NCBI RefSeq assembly: GCF_001854765.1
Contig: NZ_LJJE01000063.1
Span: 1 to 64,000 of the forward strand
Reading direction: 5' to 3'
DNA: 64,000 bases
Origin: Vibrio sonorensis
GTDB lineage: Bacteria > Pseudomonadota > Gammaproteobacteria > Enterobacterales > Vibrionaceae
Positions within the stretch are counted from its first letter, which is position 1; the number at the start of each line of letters is the position of its first letter. Positions 8,348 through 16,945 of this stretch are shown piece by piece. Position numbers and translations under genes: made by a program. The notes under the pieces are model-generated. The model made no database searches, was not told the origin of the DNA, and worked only from the letters and a program-made list of their open reading frames with translations.

Positions 8348-9775
8348 TTAGAAATCCGCTGCATCAAACATATCTTCTGATTCGGCAGAATTAATGCTAT
8401 CAGATGGAGATTCAGCATTTAGTGCTTCTTGATCCAACTTTTCAGCACTCATACCACTTGCCATATTTTTCGCACTAACGATCTTTTTGGGATGCCAAAC
8501 CAGTACCGTTCCGACCATCTCATGCCCAAGCACTGGATGCTTGCGGCGCCATTCAAATTCAGTACTCACACCAGTCATATTTTGAACGTTTGAAGTCATC
8601 GACGCACTTTGTTGTACCGATTTTATCAACTCATTAACTAGACCTGACGATTTTTTTCGAACTGCGCCTGCGATCAAGTCAAATTGTTCGGATTTACTGA
8701 CTCGGTTCTCTTCTGAAGTTGATTCTTGGAAATCGCCGTTTAAGTTGTATGTTTGCGCTAAGCTTGCCCAAGCATTATTGGTAGCAAAGCTTTTCGCCGC
8801 TTTGCGTTCTATTTTTCTTTCAGCGGCAGAAGTAGTGTAAGTGACCCCTGCTTGGCCATAAGAAATTAACATTGGGTAACCTTCCGAGTCATAAGAGACT
8901 TGAGTGCCCACTTTCAGATATAGACTGTCTTTTTGGTTATAGAACATGTCATAGATAGAGCTCATGTTCGGGTTTGCCTTGTCCTTCTGAGGAGCGATTT
9001 GTCCTTCAGAATCGATCATAGCGCGCACTTGATCGCGCTTGTTGGCAGACAGTGCAAGTGCAACCCCGACAGTGCCTTGGCCTGAATCCCTTATTTCTTC
9101 GAATGTTTTGATAACCATCATGCCAGCTAAGTCACCATAAGAAGACCTAACTGTTTGTTTAACAACAGATTCCTTGAATAGATCTCGCTTAATCGATGGT
9201 GGGGCAGCTTCAAATTCTTTTGGATCTATACCCATCTCTTGGAGCTCTTTGTCGAGTTTTCCTTCAAGCACTGCAACAACTTTGTCCAAGAAGCTAACCA
9301 TCTTAGAGTCACTTTTGAAGTCTTCTTCTGTCGGTGTTGGTAAACCGCTGTTTTTGGTCATTGAATAAAGCATATTGTTTTCAACACTGGTGTTCAGCGT
9401 TTGCAAGTACGCTTTTTGAGCTTCCAATACTGCTTTGTCCAACGCAGCGGCTCGATACTCTGTCCATCTAGGATCGTTGCGTTCCGCCATAATCTCTGCA
9501 GAACCCGAATAGACAAAAACACGATGCTGCTTACCTTGGTTATGCAAAGTTCGTTTTACTTTTGCGACATATGCTTCTAATTTTTCATCAATGACGTCAG
9601 CAGTATCGACGTCGTTGTTAACTTGAACAACATCTTTATCTGTTTGCTCTCCCGCGACTTCTTCGGTTATTTCAGCGGTCACAGCAGTATTGACTAACTT
9701 CTCTTCCTCGGATGCAACCGTCGGCAGTGATATGCCTGCCACCAACAATGCTGCAAGTAACTTGTTCAATTTCAT
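8348..9775 (-). CDS. Large exported hypothetical protein (DUF6844-like)
   Basis: 475 residues. A signal peptide (LLAALLVAGISLPTVASEEE) is followed by an acidic low-complexity stretch, then a long soluble region with conserved-looking blocks (WTEYRAAALDKAVLEAQKAYLQTL; GMMVIKTFEEIRDSGQGTVGVALA; ISYGQAGVTYTTSAAERKIERKAA). I associate this with the uncharacterised DUF6844-type proteins found next to LpoB-like and CsgG-like genes. No catalytic motif is evident. It is the third gene of the operon, and a stem-loop with a T-run on the minus strand precedes it, so it may be expressed at a lower level than the two upstream genes. Confidence 0.7.
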   Translation of the reverse strand: MKLNKLLAALLVAGISLPTVASEEEKLVNTAVTAEITEEVAGEQTDKDVVQVNNDVDTADVIDEKLEAYVAKVKRTLHNQGKQHRVFVYSGSAEIMAERNDPRWTEYRAAALDKAVLEAQKAYLQTLNTSVENNMLYSMTKNSGLPTPTEEDFKSDSKMVSFLDKVVAVLEGKLDKELQEMGIDPKEFEAAPPSIKRDLFKESVVKQTVRSSYGDLAGMMVIKTFEEIRDSGQGTVGVALALSANKRDQVRAMIDSEGQIAPQKDKANPNMSSIYDMFYNQKDSLYLKVGTQVSYDSEGYPMLISYGQAGVTYTTSAAERKIERKAAKSFATNNAWASLAQTYNLNGDFQESTSEENRVSKSEQFDLIAGAVRKKSSGLVNELIKSVQQSASMTSNVQNMTGVSTEFEWRRKHPVLGHEMVGTVLVWHPKKIVSAKNMASGMSAEKLDQEALNAESPSDSINSAESEDMFDAADF

Positions 9776-9806
9776 TATTATTTACCCAACTTATTCCCTA
9801 AAAAGT

Positions 9807-9830
9807 AATAGGCAGTAAATACTGCCTATT
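9807..9830 (-). terminator. Intra-operon hairpin (attenuator-like)
   Basis: Perfect 10-bp stem AATAGGCAGT / ACTGCCTATT with a four-base loop, followed on the minus strand by ACTTTTT. It lies in the 67-base gap between the LpoB-like gene and the next gene of the same operon, so it would act as a partial terminator. Confidence 0.65.
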
Positions 9831-9842
9831 CTTCATTGTTGA

Positions 9843-10445
9843 TTACCAGCTAACACTTGAACCATCGGCTACTTTGCCGACGACTCTTTCCCCTTCCCAA
9901 TAAGCAAGACCGTTTTCAATGTTAGTTAACGACATCTGGAAATAGTACTCTATACGGGTGTCGCCATTGTCTAAAGTTGAGTCGCGCTGAAGGATCTTAC
10001 CCGATAGGCTAAAGTCGGGTGCTAAAACTTGGTTATCACCTTTAACACTTGATTGCTTGACCATTTTTGAATCTTTCAACTCACGCATTTCCTTTGTAGC
10101 GTCATCTTCACCAAACGCGGTGGTGACGAGGAATTTTCCGGATTGAAGTAACTTGACTCGTAGCGATTTCGTTAGCTGGTCGGTGTCTAAGCGCTGCATT
10201 GTGTCGTTCTCAATATCACTCACATAAACAATATAACGCCCCCCTACATCCGCTTGTGGGTGAGTCATCAACTTACTTGCGATGATTTCATCCGCCATTT
10301 CGTTTGCCGCTTTAGAGAAGTCAGCATAAGAAAGTGCCGCAACCACGTTTTTTGTTGTATCTGCAGCATCGATATAAGATGTTGTTGTTTTACAGCCAGC
10401 TAAACTCATCGCGGCAATTACAGCTGCAATAGCTAATTTTTTCAT
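9843..10445 (-). CDS. LpoB-like outer-membrane lipoprotein
   Basis: 200 residues. N-terminal lipoprotein signal with lipobox MSLAGC, then a soluble domain with VGGRYIVYVSDIENDTMQRLDTDQL and LAPDFSLSGKILQR, the pattern of the LpoB family (COG3417), a CsgG-related alpha-beta fold. In Escherichia coli LpoB activates the peptidoglycan synthase PBP1b; vibrios are known to use other activators, so the role here should not be assumed. GAGGAAAA gives a good ribosome-binding site, ten bases after the end of the upstream gene. Confidence 0.85.
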   Translation of the reverse strand: MKKLAIAAVIAAMSLAGCKTTTSYIDAADTTKNVVAALSYADFSKAANEMADEIIASKLMTHPQADVGGRYIVYVSDIENDTMQRLDTDQLTKSLRVKLLQSGKFLVTTAFGEDDATKEMRELKDSKMVKQSSVKGDNQVLAPDFSLSGKILQRDSTLDNGDTRIEYYFQMSLTNIENGLAYWEGERVVGKVADGSSVSW

Positions 10446-10455
10446 TGTGTTTTCC

Positions 10456-11837
10456 TCAAATATTTACGACTTTTACAGATGGTGGGACTATCGGAGATAC
10501 GGCTTTTACGTAGATAATATGTTTCTTGGACTCGCTATCGAGCTCAACCGGAATAGTGAAAGAGCCCGCTTTAATTTCTACTTTGTTGTCTTTCGCTTTA
10601 ACCCGAGTTGCCTGAAACTCGCTTGGCAGCGCAGAGAAAGTTCGAATATCGCACCAGTGGTTGCCATTTGGAAAATTGCAAATACATCGCCAAGTAGAGC
10701 GTTTTCATCTTTAACTTGTTTTTGAGCGATTGTCTTCAAAGTAACTCTTGTTACTTCACGCGCTAAGATGTACGGGAAATCCTGATCAAATTCAGCGCTA
10801 ATGATCTTATCCATGTCTGCAATAGTCTCTGTTTTAGAACCATTAGCAGTGATGTTATCAAAAGCGACGCCGCGTTCTTTTAGTGTCGGTATTGCAATAC
10901 CTGCATATGTGACATTATTAGAGAGCAAGAAAATTGGTAAATCTAGACGTCGTTCTTCTTTAATTGCTGATTTCCCGTTTTCAAAAATGACCCAAACTTG
11001 ATCTTCAAGTTTTGATTGGCTTCGACTTTTCGCCATACTCTGAGCCAACTGATAGTCAGCTTTTGCTACTGGAGAACCAGTTAGAGAGTAAACGCGTTTA
11101 AACGAGTTGGAGGCTTTTTCAAAGTCTGACTTAGATTTACCTGTAACGAGCAAATTAAGGGCGTAAGAATACGTAGTAAAAGGATTTACATAGCCTTCAT
11201 AAGGTTTCCATTGACCTTGTTCAATGCCAGCATTTTTGAGTGCCTTTTTGGTGTAACCAGACTCCATGGTTTGTTTAACCAGCATACTCGATTCGCCAGC
11301 TTCTTCTTTTATTTCTTCAGTTCGTTCTTTTATGATATCTGCAAAATGTTGGGCAGCTCGACGCTGACGCTCTTCTGCTCTATTAAGTTCGACACGAGCA
11401 TTTTGAAAATCATGGGTTGCTATAAAGTTCCACGCTTTAATAGTGTTAGTCATGATGCCATCGTAATGCGATTGCTCATAAGCCAACATTGCGTCGTTTC
11501 CGATCATGGAACCAACAAACTCAGCTCCTTCTGAAACTGTGCTTTCGGTGTCTTCTTCTTTCATCATTGTCTCGGTTGCATCAAGCAACTTCGTCGACAA
11601 CTCGTAATCACCGGCGTAGTTTAACGTCGCTCCAGCTTGTAATGTCCAAAGTAGATCATCTGTCTCTCCAGATTCTTCGTCATAACCCGCATGCTCCAAA
11701 GCCACCTTGGACGCCCCCGAAAAATCACCAGAATCAAGCTTAGTATTAAAGCTATCGAAGTCATTTTTCTGGATAATACTTGTACAACCTGACAGTATAG
11801 CAATACTAATTACACTGCTAATGAATTTAATTTTCAT
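10456..11837 (-). pseudogene. COG3014-family lipoprotein, frameshifted near 3' end
   Basis: First gene of the operon. The lipoprotein signal (SIAILSGCTS) leads into a tetratricopeptide-like helical region (residues about 30-250) with an RVELNRAEERQRRAAQHFAD block. The straightforward frame leaves the family sequence after IFQMATTGA and stops at 10578. Restoring one base at about 10651 gives a continuous end (DIRTFSALPSEFQATRVKAK and beyond) that stops at 10456, ten bases before the next gene with normal operon spacing. COG3014 proteins are uncharacterised envelope lipoproteins. The break is probably a sequencing deletion. Confidence 0.8.
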
Positions 11838-12390
11838 AGACTTATTAACTCATTTATTATTTAACTAACTGAATTTTATATATGAGTCATGTCTTATAGC
11901 TACTGAGGCAATAGCAATCAAGTGGGTATTGGTGTGGAAATTAACACTTTTTGTAACACCAGAACTTTATGTGGAATTTACTTGATGTAAATCATTAATC
12001 TAATAATTAATTTCCGCACTAAGTTCTTGATAAAGTTATCAAATAAGGCACTTTTAGTGCCTTTGAAATTATTGGCCAATCCTCAATGGTAGCCTGTTTT
12101 TTAAGCGTGCATTCATGAGGTGAGTCAAATGCGATTTTCTAGTGAATTGCTCCAAAGGGAAACTATTAACAAGCGTTTTACTGATGAGTGTAATATTAAA
12201 ATCATTAAACAAGTCTCTTAAATTAGTGTGAATTGTCTTTTTACCAGTACTGCGCATATAAGTACGGAGCTTATTACTAATAAGTTGCTATTGCTCGATT
12301 TTTCTTTTTTCTGTCTTTATATTTTGCTTAGGTAAACTTGATATACTAGATGCCAGCAAGTTTCATTGTGCCATTGTTTTTGGACGTCAA
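11838..12390. other. AT-rich intergenic region with one hairpin
   Basis: About 550 bases between the start of the lipoprotein operon and the end of the LysE-type gene, so it should hold the operon promoter. A short hairpin AAGGCAC / GTGCCTT (12045-12063, five-base loop) is the only clear structure. A 62-codon frame on the minus strand has no recognisable features, and I do not call it a gene. Confidence 0.5.
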
Positions 12391-13026
12391 TTACGGGAGA
12401 TAACTGGCAAACACGATGACACCAAAGCAAATCAGAATCACCCCTGCGCTTCTTTCAATTATGTGTATCCCTTTCGCGAGGTATGTTTGCACGCGGGGTT
12501 GTCCAATCGTGGCTGCAATGAGTAAATTCCAAAGCAAAACAATGAGGAACATCCAGACGCCAGACGTAATTTGCTGAGCAAGCGTGACTTCATTTCCTAG
12601 AATGACTGCCATAAGACTCATATAAAACAGAGCATTCTTGGGGTTGAGTATTGCGGAGTTGAGCCCAAGTAGCAGTTGCTTGATCGCAGAGGGGACTTTC
12701 TCTTGCTCTGTATCCCAAATGGCGTCACTTTTTTTACTTTGAATAAGTTTGGAACCTATCCAAAGAAGGTAGAGGGCCCCTGATATCTCAACGAAAGAAA
12801 AGGCCATTTGATTGTCACGAATACTAGTCCAGCCCAGTATTGTTACTGCAATGTAGATTGCATTTCCAATTGCGATTCCAAGGCATATATACCGACTACC
12901 ACGCAACCGATGACGAAGTGAATGGGCGACAATTAGAAAAAAATCTTGCCCTGGGCTTAACAATGCAACGAAATGAGCCAAGGCAAGCATTGGGAAAGCG
13001 GCGGGAAGAAGTGATGAGAACAACAT
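12391..13026 (-). CDS. LysE/RhtB-family amino-acid exporter
   Basis: 211 residues with about six hydrophobic helices. The N-terminus carries the family block LALAHFVALLSPGQDFFLIVAHSLRHRLRG, and the middle has LGLNSAILNPKNALFYMSL, both hallmarks of LysE/RhtB exporters that pump amino acids or analogues such as homoserine lactone out of the cell. The gene follows the AraC-type regulator by 48 bases on the same strand, so the two form a small operon in which the regulator probably controls the exporter. Substrate unknown. Confidence 0.9.
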   Translation of the reverse strand: MLFSSLLPAAFPMLALAHFVALLSPGQDFFLIVAHSLRHRLRGSRYICLGIAIGNAIYIAVTILGWTSIRDNQMAFSFVEISGALYLLWIGSKLIQSKKSDAIWDTEQEKVPSAIKQLLLGLNSAILNPKNALFYMSLMAVILGNEVTLAQQITSGVWMFLIVLLWNLLIAATIGQPRVQTYLAKGIHIIERSAGVILICFGVIVFASYLP

Positions 13027-13074
13027 AAGTCTTTACCTATAATCAAAAATTTTTCGGACTATAGGATTTTTCGC

Positions 13075-13914
13075 TTACAAATTATTGTCGAAAATTGACG
13101 TCATCTGTTGATATTGTCTTGGTGTTGAAGCGGTATAGTTAACAAAAGCTCGGTGGAGCTGGCTCTGATCTGAAAAGCCAACTTCAGTAGCCACATCAAC
13201 GATGTTCATACCGCTTTTCAAAAGTAACTTCGCTTTTTCTACACGATTATTGTTTAAAAAGGATTTAGGGGTGATACCAAAGTGATTCTTAAAGTTACGA
13301 ATTAATGATTCTTTAGAGCGTCCGAGCTCTTTTGACATAATGTCTAAAGGAGAGGGCTGAGCGATATCCCTCAATAAGCGGTGTTTCAATTTGCTTGCTA
13401 ACTCGTCACTATTCTCGGCTTCCCGTTGCGGGGAACAGAAGTTACTCAGCAAGTTAAGCAGATGTGCATCCAGTTCTGAAGCAACGTTTTGAGCTCCTTG
13501 GGCACTTAGTGTGCTGACCAAAGCCGAGAGCTGGGTACCAATGTCTTGCTGATCCAGTTTGTATTGATCACAGCGAAATTGAGTGACCTCATACCCATAT
13601 AGCGCAGAAAGCATTTCGCAGCACCAGTCATTGTCGACATAAAGCATGTGGTAACTGCGGGGGATATCATTAACAGGGTTACACGCGTGAACCATATTAG
13701 GCTCAATGATAACAATGTCGCCTTTGTCGAGGATTATTTGCTCTTCTGGCATTGATAGACAGGTCGAGCCCGACTCAATTAGCCCAATTGACAACTCAGA
13801 ATGGTAGTGAGCTTTATAACTTTGCGTACTGTTATAAGTAGTGCGAATGGTCAAATGTGGAATAGATTTGCTGTTCCAAAAACGCTGATTGATATCACGA
13901 ACAGTAGCCCTCAC
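13075..13914 (-). CDS. AraC-family regulator with cupin sensor domain
   Basis: 279 residues. The N-terminal half is an AraC-binding cupin (HYHSELSIGLIESGSTCLSM, then KGDIVIIEPNMVHACNP), and the C-terminal 100 residues hold two helix-turn-helix motifs ending in the signature DVATEVGFSDQSQLHRAFVN. It starts at GTG 13914 after AGGGGAAT. Regulators of this layout often control an adjacent LysE-type exporter and respond to an amino acid or aromatic compound; here it is the upstream gene of such an exporter. Confidence 0.9.
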   Translation of the reverse strand: MRATVRDINQRFWNSKSIPHLTIRTTYNSTQSYKAHYHSELSIGLIESGSTCLSMPEEQIILDKGDIVIIEPNMVHACNPVNDIPRSYHMLYVDNDWCCEMLSALYGYEVTQFRCDQYKLDQQDIGTQLSALVSTLSAQGAQNVASELDAHLLNLLSNFCSPQREAENSDELASKLKHRLLRDIAQPSPLDIMSKELGRSKESLIRNFKNHFGITPKSFLNNNRVEKAKLLLKSGMNIVDVATEVGFSDQSQLHRAFVNYTASTPRQYQQMTSIFDNNL

Positions 13915-14253
13915 TGGATTCCCCTAAAGCTTAAGTTTACGTTATCGTATTCCACGCTAAAGTTTTGCGCAATGGCTGAAGATAAATATGCAAACTTAAT
14001 AAATACTGAGCTGCGAAGAATAGATAAGGCGAGTTGATAAGCGAATATTGCAGTTCAATACAATTGTTTTTTCTTGCAGGAGATTATTGAGTTTAAGATG
14101 CTGATTACTTAAGCAATGACGTTTTAGGTTGATCGCAAAATCAATAAGTTGCTGTAATAGTGGCACGAATAACTTGCTTTAAACACTGCGATTAGACACT
14201 GTTGTTTGTCTATTTGGTATCAGCCTCTAACATCTCAGTATTGGTAAGCATCT
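13915..14253. other. Divergent intergenic region
   Basis: About 340 bases between the minus-strand AraC gene and the plus-strand RidA gene, so it should contain both promoters. I find no convincing gene, strong dyad or repeat in it. Confidence 0.4.
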
Positions 14254-14637
14254 ATGAAAAAATCTATTGTTCCCCAAGAATTTAGACATTACTTTGACGA
14301 TTGGCACTTTTCGCCAGTTATAGAAGCAGATGGTACTTGCTACCTTTCTGGTGTCACTGCCGCGCGCAAAGATAAACTCATTAGTCTCGACCCAGAAGAG
14401 CAGTTTCACGACGCTTTTTACAAGCTTGGTATCTATTTGAAAGCGGCGGGTTTGAGTTATGACGATATCCTAGAAATGACAACGTTTCACATCGAGCTAA
14501 AAAAGCACATTGATGTCTTCTCAAGAGTCAAAGACCAATACATCAAAGCGCCTTATCCAGCGTGGTCGGCCATTGGTGTATCGGAGTTTATCCCAGAAAA
14601 TGCGCTCGTAGAGATGCGCGTTGTAGCTAAGAAATAG
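14254..14637 (+). CDS. RidA/YjgF-family protein
   Basis: 127 residues, the standard size. The C-terminal block AIGVSEFIPENALVEMRVVAKK contains the family's conserved glutamate and strand order, and LSGVTAARKDK aligns with the usual LSGQ segment. RidA proteins deaminate reactive enamine/imine intermediates released by pyridoxal-phosphate enzymes in the cytoplasm. The position equivalent to the catalytic Arg of RidA appears to be Met-Arg shifted (LVEMRVVA), which fits the broader family. Single gene followed by an intrinsic-type hairpin. Confidence 0.85.
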   Translation: MKKSIVPQEFRHYFDDWHFSPVIEADGTCYLSGVTAARKDKLISLDPEEQFHDAFYKLGIYLKAAGLSYDDILEMTTFHIELKKHIDVFSRVKDQYIKAPYPAWSAIGVSEFIPENALVEMRVVAKK

Positions 14638-14644
14638 CGATAGA

Positions 14645-14680
14645 AACAGCAAGTTGGCTTTTTTTGTCTAACTTGCTGTT
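14645..14680 (+). terminator. Terminator-type hairpin after ridA-like gene
   Basis: Perfect 11-bp stem AACAGCAAGTT (14645-14655) / AACTTGCTGTT (14670-14680) eight bases after the stop codon, with a T-rich 14-base loop. The downstream tract is ATTTAAA, so termination efficiency is uncertain. Confidence 0.6.
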
Positions 14681-14877
14681 ATTTAAAGCTAAATTTTGTC
14701 ATTGTTTGACTCTCTTCAGATTTTTGATTGTTTAAAGCCGCTAAAGTACAAATGGTTATCAATAGATCTGTTTTGCCCTGTATAAGGGTGCCTGAAGTAT
14801 AACTCCGCATCTAATCCTTAATACGCACTGGTAAACAGTAAGCATGATTAACCAAAGGTTTGAACCTAGGAAGTACA

Positions 14878-15318
14878 ATGAAATTGTTTACGTTTTTTTT
14901 AATCTCCGTTGTTGCGTCTTCGTGCAGCTTTGTTATTCATGTCGCCACGGTTGAATGGCTTCCGTCTTGGGTGGCTACTCAAATGGAAGGGCTGACTGTA
15001 CAGCCGTCTTGGAACGTGAGATTTGTCGCTTTGCTAACGGCAGTAGAATACGGCATAGCCGCGAGTTTACTCTATGTATTAGCGAGAGAAAGACTTATAA
15101 CTTTTGGCAGGTTTAACGCTTCTTTAATACTGGGAGTGTTGTTAGCGGCGCTCCATGGCGCGTTTATAAGGCAACCACTTATGGATTGGGTTGTGGGAAA
15201 TCCAATTCATGTAGTGATAGTTCAAAATGCATTTCAATGGTTAGTGTGGCTCTTAATGGCGGTAGTTGTGGTGTTTGGTTTAGAAAGATCACTCTACGAG
15301 AACAAACTGTCTTACTGA
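14878..15318 (+). CDS. Four-helix membrane protein of unknown function
   Basis: 146 residues from ATG 14878, which follows AGGAAG; the frame begins upstream at 14860. Four hydrophobic segments are visible (about residues 3-22, 45-66, 83-100 and 113-137), with conserved-looking tryptophans and a histidine (LLAALHGAFIRQPLMDW). It has no homology I recognise. It is a lone gene convergent with the toxin-antitoxin pair that follows on the other strand. Confidence 0.65.
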   Translation: MKLFTFFLISVVASSCSFVIHVATVEWLPSWVATQMEGLTVQPSWNVRFVALLTAVEYGIAASLLYVLARERLITFGRFNASLILGVLLAALHGAFIRQPLMDWVVGNPIHVVIVQNAFQWLVWLLMAVVVVFGLERSLYENKLSY

Positions 15319-15381
15319 GCGTCTCGAAAACAGGTATTTTGATGCGCTTGGTTTGCTTCGTTGGACTAAATGATTGGTTTG

Positions 15382-15894
15382 TCAATGGTCAGTGGTTAAC
15401 TCGTTTAAGCTTGATCTAATGTCTGCAATAGTGATGAACAGTTTGTTTTCAGCGTCTTGAAATTCGCGAAAACCATAACGTTCATAGAAATGTTTCGCAC
15501 CGTCTTTGGAATCCACGATAACAACTGGAAATGCAACGCTATCACTAGCAGTTAATAGCTTTCGCAGAGCATCGATAAGCAGCCACTCGCCAAACCCTTT
15601 CCCTTTGTATCGATCATCCACAGCGAGACGAGCAATGAGACCACCAGAGGTAGATGATTGATGCTTCTTTTGTAACTTATCGGGCAATGTCTTTAGGTCA
15701 ATTGGTGTCATTGTTAGTGTGTAGAAGCCGATGATATGTGATTTTTCATTATCATCTTCTAAAACAAACGTTCTGGTGTTGTCTTTCTTGGCTTGCTGAC
15801 TCGCCATTACTTTTAAGTAATTATTGAGAGCTTCGATGCCACAGTTGAATCGGTTTCTATCGTGCTTAGCTTTATCTAGCAGTATTGTATTCAT
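15382..15894 (-). CDS. GNAT toxin of a DUF1778 toxin-antitoxin pair (TacT/AtaT-like)
   Basis: 170 residues. It has the acetyl-CoA-binding loop RYKGKGFGEWLL (residues 95-106), ARLAVDD before it, and FYERYGF near residue 136, including the tyrosine used as general acid. GNAT toxins of this type block translation by acetylating the amino group of charged tRNA. Length and start (NTILLDKAKHDRNRFNCG) match the TacT/AtaT group. It overlaps the antitoxin gene by four bases, the normal arrangement, and looks intact. Confidence 0.9.
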   Translation of the reverse strand: MNTILLDKAKHDRNRFNCGIEALNNYLKVMASQQAKKDNTRTFVLEDDNEKSHIIGFYTLTMTPIDLKTLPDKLQKKHQSSTSGGLIARLAVDDRYKGKGFGEWLLIDALRKLLTASDSVAFPVVIVDSKDGAKHFYERYGFREFQDAENKLFITIADIRSSLNELTTDH

Positions 15895-16166
15895 GATTGA
15901 GTTTTGCTCTCGTAGCGACGAGCAGCAGATATTAGTTTTGAGTTCTTTGTTGCGGGGCGGTCTAATGCATCCATGAGCAACATAGCATCAGCTTGGCTCA
16001 GCTTTAAAGCTTGTTCACGTTCGATGACTTGTTTTGCTTTTTCGATTGCAGCGCTTAGAACAAATGAGTTGATACTAGACATGCCAGCTATTGCGGCAGC
16101 CTTAGTAAGTAAGTCTTGTGTATCGGCATCAACTCTAGCAGTGATACGAGGCAAAGTAGTAGCCAT
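15891..16166 (-). CDS. DUF1778 antitoxin
   Basis: 91 residues. The N-terminal half is a ribbon-helix-helix DNA-binding domain (PRITARVDADTQDLLTKAAAIAGMSSINSFVLSAAIEKA), and the C-terminal part is a charged tail that neutralises the toxin (LDRPATKNSKLISAARRYES). It is the upstream gene, and binds its own promoter in known TacA/AtaR pairs. A sequence with repeated TGTCACAT/ATGTGTCAC elements lies between 16187 and 16250, just upstream, and could be the operator. Confidence 0.9.
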   Translation of the reverse strand: MATTLPRITARVDADTQDLLTKAAAIAGMSSINSFVLSAAIEKAKQVIEREQALKLSQADAMLLMDALDRPATKNSKLISAARRYESKTQS

Positions 16167-16312
16167 GTGTTATCTCCAATTGTGGGAAAATGTCACATGG
16201 TCATTATGATCTTAAAATGTGCAATAAGCAATCTATGTGTCACTTTGGCACGTAAATTAACAGCGTTCAAGGTTTCAAGGCATTGTTATGTACAGAACTG
16301 CTATTTCTAAGA

Positions 16313-16345
16313 AAGGAGTGAGAAATTAAGAAAATCTCACTCCTT
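16313..16345 (-). terminator. Intrinsic terminator of the 16.4-kb orphan gene
   Basis: Perfect 11-bp stem AAGGAGTGAGA (16313-16323) / TCTCACTCCTT (16335-16345) with an 11-base loop, 15 bases past the minus-strand stop codon and followed on that strand by TTTCTT. Confidence 0.7.
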
Positions 16346-16360
16346 CAGTTGCTTAAGTTT

Positions 16361-16726
16361 CTAAGCAGTTACTTCCTCATGTTCTTCTACTTGATTTAGG
16401 CTGTTACGAGTAGTGCCTATTAAGGCAAACTGGATCATATCTTGTATCTGGAGTTCTAGCTTGTACGGTGTATTGAACAAGGAGTGACTGTAATACCAGT
16501 TTTTCATTGGACCGATGTTAAATAAGCCTCGATCTTCCTTGTTGCTTTTGGACGTTACACTGAAATTGCGTGTTGCCCAGATTTGTCGCAACTGGCCATA
16601 GGTCAATGACCAATGTTCGGGAGTTCCTTTGTAGAAAAAAACAGAAGTGTCATCCTGTGCGGAAGGGTCATAAATAGCTTCTAAATCTGCGACACCTTGT
16701 AAAACTTGACATTTTATCTCTTTCAT
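16361..16726 (-). CDS. Hypothetical protein
   Basis: 121 residues with no signal peptide and no membrane segment. The sequence has a glycine-aromatic patch (EHWSLTYGQLRQIWATRNFSV) and ends in glutamates. I do not recognise a family. A ribosome-binding site AAAGGATATG sits just upstream, and the gene is followed by its own terminator, so it is probably a real, singly transcribed gene. Confidence 0.65.
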   Translation of the reverse strand: MKEIKCQVLQGVADLEAIYDPSAQDDTSVFFYKGTPEHWSLTYGQLRQIWATRNFSVTSKSNKEDRGLFNIGPMKNWYYSHSLFNTPYKLELQIQDMIQFALIGTTRNSLNQVEEHEEVTA

Positions 16727-16945
16727 AACATATCCTTTGGTTTAATTTAGCCAACTGTTTGTACTAAGTACTCGGTACATGGTTAAGAGTAGACGCAAAC
16801 ATTAAATGTGCGGCCAGTTGCTCATGGTGGGTTTTGAAGAGAATTTGGCGTGCGCGGTATTTTCATTCGCGACGATCCAGCGGGTATGTAAGATCGAGTA
16901 AGATTTACCGCAGCTTGGGGTTTGGAAAATGCGGCCAGCTCAGCC

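Noticed and set aside
10447..10725. 92-codon plus-strand open frame
   Set aside because: It is antisense to the true 3' end of the COG3014 lipoprotein gene, which is hidden by the frameshift.
12069..12257. 62-codon minus-strand open frame in the lipoprotein/LysE gap
   Set aside because: No start signal and no similarity to known proteins; AT-rich spacer sequence.
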